The notes under the pieces were generated by a model. The model did not search any database. It saw nothing but the letters and a program-made list of their open reading frames with translations, and had not been told where the DNA came from. A stretch of 64,000 bases of DNA from Pycnopodia helianthoides (lineage: Eukaryota > Echinodermata > Asteroidea > Forcipulatida > Asteriidae), in NCBI GenBank assembly GCA_032158295.1, contig CM063255.1, forward strand, positions 10,506,094 through 10,570,093, given 5' to 3'. The translations under genes were made by a program, and so were the position numbers. How positions within the stretch are numbered: position 1 is the first letter of the stretch; each line of letters begins with the position of its first letter. Of the stretch, positions 23,201 to 35,200 are shown one piece after another.

Positions 23201-26200
23201 TGTTGGGTTGTTTGTTTGTTTGTTTGTTTGTTTGTTTTTTGTGTAATTCACAATGAATGTTCCTTCATAGGCCTACATGTAGAACTATTTCTTTTTAAAT
23301 GGAACACTGGTGCAAAAGTAGGAAAGTGTGGTATTGGAAAATTGACTGTGCTGTTTCTTAAAGGGTTTGGAGATGGGGAGCACTAAATTAAAGTTCAACC
23401 CAGTGTGCACAACAATCTAACGGCATATTGGATGACAGAAGAACAATATTGTTAATGCAGGTTGAAAACACTGTTATCAAGGGGTTAGTATTGGGTCGTG
23501 TCCGAATTGGCAGCTACAGCTACGGTTATAACGGCTATAGATTTCCGCGTCAAAATGCATTGAAGTACAGGACGTCCTTAGCAACGGTCGTAGCCGTAGC
23601 TGTAGCCGCCAGCGATTTTTTTTCTGCAGCACACGTCGGCTATGGAGTCAACAGTTAAGGGATGGGCTGTTCTTCCCTATCCCTTAACTGTTGACTCCAT
23701 AGCCAGCGTGTGCTGCAGAACGAAAATTTGCTAGCTGCCAATTCGGCCCTAGTCTTTTTGTGATGCACAAAAAGATGTGTTGGTTTCGCGCAACGCGTCC
23801 AGTGCTAATGAAAAGGAGGGGGGGGGGGGTAATGGGCCGTCCCCCAATGCAAAACATGAGGTACCCCACTCCAAAAATCTGACACATTGGAGCTTGGGTT
23901 GACACAAATGATCAGACTAGAATGATGACTAGAAACAGAATAGTATAGGTGTTTGCAAAGGCCTTCAATAAGCTGAATGGGCATACGTGTGGTTTTTACG
24001 TTTTTACGGGGAACTTGTTGGAAAAAGAAAGAAAAAAAAAAGCAAAAGGCATGCGACCCCGTACAAGTGCACCCTTTTCATAAACAGCTATACCACTTCG
24101 TTTTGGCTCCGGGTTAAAAAAGGAACACAAGAGGGCAGAACAAACACACTAACCCCTAGTTCTTCTATAGTTGTTATTTCCCTCCCGTGATTTTTAAACA
24201 CGATCCTAATAATCCAATTTCAATTCTAAACATGCTGCAATCGCCCTTCACTATGGCCTGTTACAAAAGAAAAAAAGCATTCACCCTTTTTTTTTAAACA
24301 CCTTTACCATGCCGCTAGTTAAACCCGCACTTATCTATAACAAACCTCCAAAAGGATAAAAGATGCTTCTGCTGCCTCCTTAAAAACTGTTTACCAAAGC
24401 GCCTAACAACCCTTAAGTGGTGATTCTTTTAAGGGGGTATTCTTCGCCTTTTACTCTGAACCCGGTGCTTCTGTCCCCTAAAAAATGATTCCTGTGCGTA
24501 TTTTTCGCGTTCTGAATAGGGGTCTTTATGCTCCTCTTAACTCGTTCAGCCCCAGGGGTTTGTTTGTCATTAACTGTATACCCGTACCCCATTGTCCACC
24601 CCATCCCTAACATGGGTTAGTGGGGGGCTCGGCTATTGTTAAATCCCCTTTTAAGCACCTGTTGAGGTAATTTGCTAACATCTTTTTTTCGGGGGCATTA
24701 ATCGTCAACTGCGAAATGAACAGCTCGGAGCAAAATGGATACAAAATTCAGAGAATCCACCATCGCAAGATAAAGTCAAGGGGAAACAACCCATGGCACT
24801 TTTGTTATAGCAATGATAGTGCACTGCTTTGAAGACTTGTTTAAAAAATCGATTGCAAGCCAGACGAATGGGATGAAAACATAAATCATGAACCAATCTA
24901 AGGTGCTCCCATTTTCGAGGAAACGGCCTGAAATGGTTGCATGCAATGGCGTAATTAAAGGAGGTAGAGCTGCCATCATTTGCATCTTGCAATCACGGAG
25001 ATTTTGTACAACATTCAGGGGAGGAATTTAGAATTACACTCGACGTTTTAGTGGGCAGGGGGAAAAAAGTTTCCATAATCAGGGAGATTTTCACATTTTG
25101 TTCATCCGAACATTGGCTTATTTTCAGGGAACTTTCTGCAGAATCAGGGAGAGTTGGTAGCTCTGTATCTGGTCACGGGGGCATTTGATATATGGACCGT
25201 TGAGGTTAAACAAATTCATTGTGTAGATTTAAGATATTGCTTCTAAAAACGATATTTGCCGAAAGTGCACCCCCCAAAAAAAACCGGCGAACCTCCTTGT
25301 GGCCCTAAAATTGACCTTGTTTACCCCGCTAGTTTAAAGGCAAAGTATAGCTTTGGTGTTTTTTTTTAACCGTTCGGCTGTTTTAATCCCATATAAATGT
25401 AGATAATATACAATACAACTAACCTGTGAAAATTCCATTTCAAAAGGTGGTAGTGTTCTTGAGATTTCGCAGAAAATCCGGAGCGGTTATGTCCACGCAG
25501 GAAGAATAATCCGCAATTGGAATACACAATCTGAGAAACGTTTTTATGCTGAAACGTTTCTCAGATTGAAAAGTTTTGTTGAATTCCTCTCTCTAAAACC
25601 ACATTCCTTTGAAGGGAAATGTTTCTCAAACTGCAACTATCAACAGCTACAGTGCTTCTTGCCAAGTATGTTTTTATGTTAATTCATTTTTTGAGTAATT
25701 ACCAAATATTTACATGTGTCTGCGTGTTTTGACAATACGATGGTTACTCATAGCATCTACGCTACAATAATTATCATAAGTTGGACTGATTCGAGCATTT
25801 AGTTTACTTCAAAACTGAAACACTTCTTGTGGGGCCATGTCATCAGGCCCCAAAATTTCATAAAGCCAATGAACAGAAAATACCGCTCAGCAAATTTGTG
25901 GGTGTCCAGTCGAAACAATGTACCATTTTGGTTACCTGCGCGCTCTGGGCTATAAAGCGTTTACTGTGAAATTAATATGGTACGAAAGGCATTTCTAACA
26001 GAGACAAAGTTGTGGGTTTTTTTAGTCACTTCTCACCAACTACAAAACACGTGAACAACTCTCGAAAAAGATAAGGAGCAAAGAGCAACACCAAACAAGC
26101 AAAGTTTGGAGACATTTGAAGGGCACCGTGCCCCTTTAAAGGTATTGTACACTTTTGGTAACAGCTCAAAATCAGTGTCCACATTTTGTGTGATTCAACA

Positions 26201-29200
26201 TATGCATGAACAAACAAACCTGTGAAAGTTTGAGCTCAATTGGTCGTCGAGGTAACGAGAAAATAGTGAAAAGAGATCTTATGTGTTTTCTGGGTTTTTT
26301 TTCAAATTATCGCGCGCGATAATTACTATTGTTTTACTCGTTTCTCAGAAACGATAGCGTTTTAGGCAGAAATATTTTAAGGAACCCTTTCTACCATTAC
26401 TTACTTTAAATCATGTAAGTTATGTGTGAATCTGTGAACATTGTGTTTTTTGATCTTACCAATAGTGTACAGGGCCTTTAAAGGCAACGTATAGCTTTGG
26501 TTTTTGGAACCGTTTGATATTTGTAATCCTATATAAATGTAGATATATACAATACAACTAACCTGTGAAAATTTCATTTCAAAAGGTAGTCACATCTTTT
26601 AAATATCGCCAAAATCCGCAGCGAATAATGTCCACGCATAAAAAGAATAATTCCTTATGGGAATACACGATCTGAGAAACGTTTCTAACAGAAACGTTAC
26701 TCAAATTTTCAAATTTTCGGGGATAAAAACTGACATATTTTACTATATCCAGATTATTTTGAACAGAAATATTTTCTCAAAATGCTTTACCTTATCGAAT
26801 GTTGCTGTACTTCTAACCAAGTCAGTTTTTATTGCCTTATTTTTTTTAGAGTGATTACCAATCGTATACCTTCCCTTTAAAGGTGTTTAATTATTATAAG
26901 GCGACTCTTACAAATGACAAAAAAATACATACATCTAGTCCCCTCCTATATAGCAGCCTATACTGCACTGTCTTTTATATGGTTAGGCCCCGGACCTCCT
27001 ACGGTACTAATTAAGCGTAAAACGGTCATCATTCATTGTTTGCGTTAGTGTCGCTTCGCATATCACGGACGTAGATCGGACCATTTTCATCATCGAAATA
27101 AATTGTGTATTCCCCTCCGGTCTGGTGTTGTTCCGTCTTCCCACCTTCAAGGTAAGGAACTAATTTGATGGTGGTGACAATTCATCACGGGGGAACGGTC
27201 CAATGACTTCGAGGTCTTTATATTATGGTAATGCAATAGCAATCTACACGGCAAAAGAGGCTTGCTTAAAATTAATCAAGGGCAACAAGGCAGACGTCAA
27301 TCTTGTTATAATTATAACATAATAGTCTTATATAGCGCACGTATCTACCAATAAGGTACCCATCAAGGCGCGTGAACAAACAGCAACATTTCAAGGCAGT
27401 TTTTTTTTTTTTTTTGGGGGGGGGGGTTGTGTGACCGACTTATGTAGCACCTTGTAATGGTTTACAAGGTGCTGATGAACATTCGGCAGCCACTGCCAGA
27501 AACACCGGGGCAAACACAAATATACCTCGAAATTGCGTGGTTTTCCTTTTACATCGTGAACTATTACACGGTCGGCCATTCTGTGGAATCAAACTTTAGA
27601 CTCCACAAAATGGCCGGCCGTGTTAGTTCGCAAAGTTAAAGGAAACCCACCCAATTTCGAGGCATATTTGTGTGGATCATTGTATTCTACTTTTAAAACA
27701 CCTTTCTAACCATACGCATTTTATAACAAACGGTTGCAAACGCTTTTTATAGACCAACTCGCCCGATCCAAGGCAACGTGTACTTTTAATTATCTCAGTA
27801 ATAAGTTGTGGTGGTTTTTTGTTCTACCTATATTCGTGAATTGTTTTTCCCCTGACGGTTATGTTTTTTTAGTATGGAAGCGTATTGCCACCAAATGAAC
27901 CAAAAAAAACTATTATAGTGTACGTACACGATAAGTTTTGAATTATCGTGTGCGTACACGATAGTGATCGTGTACGTACACGATAAGAGATTTTATTATT
28001 CCTGTGGCGGCAATCTGCTTTACGTAATATTTAGCAAGGTTAAAGAACAAATTGTACAATGTTGGTCTCAATAAACCGTGGCTAACTTCAATTAATGTTT
28101 TGGGGAGCGCAAAAGTCAATTTACGGGTTACTTTGTGAAGGTATAGGTCTAGAGCAGGTCAAGGGTCAGAATTCCATGCCGCATTTTAGTTTGCGAAACT
28201 GCGACAGGGGGTGGCACCTTTATAAAAAGCGTCGCATTGCTCTCAAATCACCCAAAACGTTGCTGTTTGGATTTTGCCCATATCCTTTTCAAGGGTTGTT
28301 CATGCACAAAAAAACACCTGCAGTTTTTGTTGCACTAACTGAGTAGTAATTTTTAAAACAAACATAAATTTGCCTCTTGAAATACAACCACCGGAACGTA
28401 AAGTCCGCCATTCGTGGGGTCAAATATTTGGTTCTGAAAATAGCGCACCGTGTTCTGTCACGAAATTACACACAACACACACAAGTTCAAGGAATGTTTA
28501 TGCAGATCATTATATATATTCTTGTTCTAAAATATCTTTCCAACCATATTCATTTATTCAGCCAAAAGCGCCCGATCCAAAGGCAACGTGTCCCTTTAAG
28601 TATGACGTCATCTGCTTCACAAAACGGCGCACGGGAGATGCCTTTAAAGCATGATTACAAATGGTCCCCTCAGCGGCATAACATGGCCCTCTCCTTTAAC
28701 GCGAACTCGAAATTGTTTTTCAACAGTTCAAAAGAACCTCCTCAAATACACAGAAAAACTTTTGAACAACAGGTCCATTAATTACACACGAGGTGGGGAA
28801 ACGAGAACCGTGTTGGTACATATGACAGTAACGATAAATAATGATGGAATCTATATAGCTGGCTTAACCCCGGACAAGTGCAGCTTCCATTATTGGCGTA
28901 TTGGTGTTATAAATGACGGACATAGAGTCCTACGGGACGCAGTTGAGTTAGACTACAATGCCCTCAGCCATCTAACCCCCCCCCCCCCTCTCTACCATCT
29001 TCACTGACAATGACTACAACAAATCTTCAAGGGGGTGGGAGGGAAGTTGTCCAGTTTCTAATCACAAAAACACGACTTGTCGTTCCAACGTCGTAATCCT
29101 CTCGCCTCATTTGAAAGCCATTTTGTTCCCTTTTTTATACGAGGACACGCACCGGGGCACAGCTCTGGTGGTCCGGGCCGGTGTTGTGCCGTCCCAAACC

Positions 29201-32200
29201 CCGAGGGCAAAACCCCTTGATGTATTCCCCCACAACCGACCCCGGCATACCGCGGACAGTTTGAATAAAGAGCCCTTTTTCTTTTAAGCCATGCATTTAA
29301 CAACCCACTAAGTGTACAGTGAATCTTTCCGTTTTGTTGTGCCTTTTCGACGGACACTGCTTTCGCTAGTTTTTGTCAACATTGTGTATAAATAGTTCAC
29401 GTTGCCATTCAACAGAATGGACAAGATTTACGTTTGGGCAATGAAAGTTGCATTCATACAGCAATTCTAACAGTGAGAACATTTTTTATATTGCCAAATT
29501 AGTATCAAATTAAGGTCCTTAATTGCAACTTCAAATCCGTAATGATCAAAAGGTCGTTAAGTGAAAAATGCGAACAAGTTCACAAAAAAATAACCAAAAT
29601 CCACAAGTAAATGTTTTCTTAGAAACTGAATGTTCCGTTTTGCCAGACAAATTTTTGGAGACCAGTCTGGATAACAAAGAAGCTCCATTTACCTGGAGCT
29701 CCAAAATATGCAAAACCAATTTGATGAAATCCATACAAAACATGCACTAACGACCTATTAGTTCTGAGCCGACAAATTAATAAATTAAAGGCAATAGACA
29801 CTATTGGTATTTACTCAAAATAATTGTTAGCATAAAAACTTACTTGGTAACGAGCAATGGAGAGCTGTTGATAGTATAAAACATTGTGAGAAACGGCTCC
29901 CTCTGAAGTAACGTAGTTTTTGAGAAAGAAGTAATTTCTCAGTAAAACATTTGAATTGATTTTGAGACCTCACGCGTGAGGTCTCGAAATCGAAATCAAG
30001 CATCTGAAAGCACACAACTTCGTGTGACAAGGGTGTTTTTTCTTCCATTATTATCTCGCAACTTCGACGACCAATTGAGTTCAAATTTGTACATGTTTGT
30101 TATTTTGTGCATATGTTGAGATACACCAAGTGAGAAGACTGGTCTTTGACAATTACCAAAGGTGTCCAGTGTCTTTAAGTAAGACACTGGACAGTCTAAC
30201 GCTTGGATGAGTTCTCGGGAAAAGGGTGTGTGTACATAGGATCCGTAGCGAACTGATGAGTGTTTTATTTCCGTTGAATGTTTCTCGAATGCGTGTATGT
30301 ATTATCAATATGTAATAATAAATCATTATTGCTTCTCATTAAGGGGTTTGTCCCGGTGTTCCTGGTTTGATCGGCAGCATATAGCGCCACAGCACCTTGT
30401 AAACCATTACATGGTGCTATGTAAAGGAACAGGTCTCATACTTCAAAACGTAACTCCGCATACCTTGCAGGAAAAAATACTGAGCGCTTTGAGACGCCAA
30501 TTGGTGTGATAAAGCGCTATATAAGAACTCGGTATTATTATTATAGAGCTCAAATTCGTCACTCAGTGACGCTCGTGGCGCACCAACATTATTACCACTG
30601 GGGTCGATTTCACAAAACTCTTCCTAACTTAGAACTAGTCCTAGGCAATGCCAAGAGATATGACTCACTGGTCCTAACTTAAGACTAGTCCTATCTCTTA
30701 CTGTCTTAGCATTGCCTAGGACTAGTCCGACGTTAGGAAGAGTTTTGTGAAATCGACCCCTGGTCACTGGGCCACACCCTGATGACCCAGCGACCAGAAC
30801 TTGAGTCTGCTACACTAAACCGCTCGGCCACGACATGCCATCACTGATTTATGCCAAGGGTCTCTTCCCCACATACAACGAGGTAGCACACCTTTATGGT
30901 ATGCTATTTGCAACTGGGGATTGGGTTGAATGTAGGCTACTCTTCCAAAAAACAATCGGGTTAACTTTATAAAAGTTGTTACTTTGAAACTGTAGAGAAT
31001 TGTCAGATATGTGCTCTTTCGAAAACCAGTCATGGGCCACGCCTTTGTGATGCGTCATGAAAAAACCGTGGACGAGTTGTACTTTTTGAAGACATTCAGA
31101 GAATACTGATCGAAACGTCGAGTTTTCACTTTCAAATGCCAAAAACACCCCTACAGAAAATAATGAAATTGTACACAATTTGGTACTTTACCTGTGTCCT
31201 GGAATCGCAAGTCGGTCAGTGCACACTTCAAACCACAGAACGGCTCCTGGCGAATCCTCGATGCCCCCACGTAACCATACAGCACGTTGTCCAAGTCAGC
31301 CGGCGTGAAGCTGTAGAGAGGCGGCCGGTGAATCTCACCGGAGAACGGCAGGACGTTGTGTAGGTGCGGGACCCTCGCCGTGGACGGTACTCCGAGAACG
31401 GTCGGCGGCCCGGGCTCTCGACCCGACGGCGGCGTGCTGACGAGGGGCGCGGTCGCCGGCAGCAGGCTCTGGTACGGGTGGTGGAGCTGGTGCACTGGAA
31501 TGGGTACACGGATACACTGCCGTCCGAGAAGGGGGAACGTATGGGGACTAGGGAAGAGGGCCCGGGGGCCAGCCGTGCTGGTGCTGATGGGGTTTTGTAG
31601 AGGTACCGGTGTTTTGGGCCGAGCAGGCTGCCATTTATAGAGATAACTGCGATGAACAAAAAAAAAGAGAGAAACAAAAATCAACGATTGCAGTATTTTG
31701 TAGACGTATATAGTCAATTCATTTATTGTACATACCAAGTGAAGTTCTGCAAGCATAGGGGAAAGACTAAGGTAATTAGACTACTTAAAGATCATTCCTA
31801 TGAGAGGGAAAAATATCAAACTAAACAATTAATAATTACCGGTTCGATGATGATATCCTGATATATGAAATATTGTTCCTCCAAATAATAGGTTTTAATT
31901 TTTCAAAATGAAATCGACCATGTGTTCATCAAATTACAATTTAATAATCACAAAGGGGGATGGGGCCAGTGAGATAACGTGACCTTGGATTTCACCGAAA
32001 AGCAACAGCATGCAAAAGCTCAATTGCTGTCAACTGTATAGAGATCATACTGCCGTTTTAAAGGCAAAGTATACCTTTGGTTTTGGGGACCGTTTGATTC
32101 TTTTAATCCTATTTAAATGTAGATATATACAATAAAACTAAACCTCTGAAAATTTCATTTCAAAAGGTGGTCGCGTTTTTGAAATTAACGCCAAAATCCG

Positions 32201-35200
32201 CAGCGAATAATGAAGGATAATCCCTAATAGGAATACACGATATATGAGAAACGTTTCTGACAGAACGTGTCTCAGATTCCAATTTTATTTATTTATTTTT
32301 TTTTTTGGGGGGGGGGATAAAAACTTACATCTTTTTCCATATCCACATTATTTTAAATTGTTATATTTTCTCAAAATCTTTATACTATCGAAAGTTGATG
32401 TACTTCCTGCTTCAAACCAAGTAAGTTTGCATTGCCGTTAGTTTTTAGAGTGATTACCAATCGTATAACCTTCCCTTTAAATAAGATTGTCTGAAATCAG
32501 CAGAGGTCGGGGCAGATAGGGGAAACATTTGGGGGAATGCCTTTGATAATACACGGTTAAAATGTGGCACACACAGTCAGAGTTTGTCACGAGAAAGATA
32601 TTTTGATATAGGACCATTGCAGAGATTTGTCCTGTGAAAAACAAATATAGGGTAGAATAACAAGCAACGGCAGCAAGGACATGCCAAAATCGAGGACACT
32701 GACAGCCATTTTGAAAAAGGTTGAAAATCACAAGTTTAATTCATGTATGTTGATCACACAAAACATGAACACTGTCTGCGACTATTTAGTCAGCTTAAAG
32801 ACCAATCCTGTATACTACCTTTAACTTTGACAATGTTAAGCTAACTTGTTTATGTTGTTCAGGCTCGTTGTTATATGGAGTACTCATTGACCCCTCTCTT
32901 TGTAATGTGTAAATTCAACACTTAGTTTTAAGAGTGTGGGTTTTCCGTCTGAAACATGCTTCCTTAGGCCAATGGGTCAGAGTACACGTCACTTTCCTGG
33001 ATCCCTTGGCTATTATTACATAAGAAGTCGCGCACCCCAAAGTGCGCACCCCCAAGTGCGCACCCAAAAGTGCGCGCCCCAAAGTGCAAGACTGGTACAA
33101 AGTCTATTAATCCCCAAACCCAACACATTATGCCATTTTAAGATAATATGGCTGACACAATACCATGACACTAATAATGTTTGGGTACATCTTTCTGTCT
33201 ACACCCACACACACCCAAACCAAACAGTGCACTCCTATAGTGTGCACAGTATCTCAGAAAGGCTAACGGAACAATACATAAGTGCTTATTGGTGCACACT
33301 TCACAGATGGGAAGCATGAACTACGCTCTTTTTTTCCACCTAAAGACTCGTACACGACTTTTGCCTGGCAATAGTATTAACAGCGTCAGCATTTTCCGCG
33401 GAATTCGATGTCAAGTCAATGATATCTGTCATTCACTCGTGCTTTTAGATGACATCTTGCCAATCACACAGGTAATTACTCAGTTTGTATAGACCCTTTC
33501 AATTAATCAATCAAACAATGGCTTTGAAAAAAATTTACTTCTTCTTTCCGGCAGGCCATTTAGGCAGGAAAGTCATTACCGAACTGACAGGTGTAAAGAC
33601 GTCACGGCTCTGTTTTTGTAAAGAAACAAAAGACATGCAACAACAACACACATGTTGTTTGAATTGGAAATTAATGTTCTACAGTATGTGGCAATTATTG
33701 TCGGGAAGGGGGGGGGGAAGAAACAGGTGCTAACCATTATGTCAGTGAGTGATGATGGTTTTAAGCCGGAACCATCACAATTCATGAGTTTTTATACGAA
33801 CATGTGTTTTCGTAATTACAAAATAATTTCAGACTTCACTTTTAGTGATAAATTGTTTTCAATCGATGAAACCCGCAGCCTGTGAATTGTCGGCTAAATT
33901 GACTGCCTTTTTGACAGAGCTGATGACAACATTTGCAATCTTGTCAATCGGGGAGATTTTGAACAACAATCAGGGAGATATTTAGAATAACATCCGACAT
34001 AATATGGAAAAAAACGTTGCCATAATCAGGGAGATTTTGAAAACGTGTTCATCGGAGCATGAAAAGATTGGTATATTCTCAGGGAACTTTCTGCAGAATC
34101 ATGAGGGAGAGTTGGCAGCTCTGTCAAAGTCATGGAGGGTTTGGGACCCTTTTCTAAAATAACACGACCTAGGATATCCGTTTATGGCTGGAGTCAAGTA
34201 GCCCCAACAAGTTGTTTGCCACCCCCCCCCCACCCCACCTCCTTTTGTTCCCCCGTGCCTTATCAGACGGACCATAGACCGGATGTGCAAACATTCATAT
34301 TTGTGTTCATTGCTTTCTTTAAAAGAAAATTAAAAATAGAGTCTTTTTAGGTGGATTTTGGCGCTATATAAATATTTTCAAGTCTACGCACAGAAAGATA
34401 ACCTCTCTCTCACACACTTCAATACACCCTTACGGATTGTGACTTGTGGGTCCCTGCTATTGTTTTTTGTTTTTTAATTCCCTTTTCTGAAGAATTCCCC
34501 TGTGGGGTCCAAGTTGAACAATTAGAATAATAATAATAATAATAATAGCTTGCATTTGTATAGCGCTTAATACAGGCGTTTCTAAGCGCTGATATATTTT
34601 TTCCTGCCAGGTATGTGGAGCTACGTTTTTGGAGTATGAGGCCTATTCATTTATAGCACCATGTAATGGTTTACAAGGTGCTGTGGCGCAATATGCAGCC
34701 GATCAAACCAGGAACACCGGGGCGAACCCCTTCTCTTTACGATAAGTGTACTGGGTTCTTTTACGTGCATTACACAACACACGGGACCTACGGCTTTACG
34801 TCCCATCCGAAGGATGCAGCAATAATGGTTAAGTGTCTTGCTGAATTGAAGGACACAAGTGTCACGACCGGGACTCGAACCCACACTCTGCTGATCAGAA
34901 ACACCAGAGCTTGAGTCCGGTATTCTTATCCGCTCGGCCACGACACAACCAATACCTTGTGGGGTTCATTGTTTATGGGTTTATGGGTTTTGAGGCATTG
35001 CATGGTGAGGTATCAATATATATTCGGTTTGCGGTAACACCATGTGTATAAATATCCACTTTGCTGTGTAGATTTGTTCTTTAGGTCTTGCTATTTGTTC
35101 TACTACCGCGGAGTAGATTTTCGGAATTCGGGAGACTTCTCAGTTCTGTGAAAAGAACTGTCCTGCTTATTAACTACTACCTGGGCGGGAGGTAGGAAAT

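Larger units (their letters stand above)
23045..31191 (-). other. PRDM14: PRDM14 intron 2
   Basis: Contents are: a TTTG repeat (23176-23236), an N element containing an M hairpin (23493-23754), T-type repeats (24985-25170), C elements (25333-25705, 26478-26880), a G element (26135-26481), a foldback (27515-27672) in a SINE piece, a triple palindrome (27878-28025), J-type fragments (27640-27790, 28480-28590), a repeat shared with 7.6 kb (29515-29765), an A element (29785-30178) and SINEs with a nested E hairpin (30345-30845). Sequence 26960-27290 and 28600-29400 shows no repeat or convincing exon. Confidence 0.65.

Noticed and set aside
28651..29007. 118-codon plus-strand frame in intron 2
   Set aside because: No recognisable family, poly-C at its end and no splice context. 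Likely chance.
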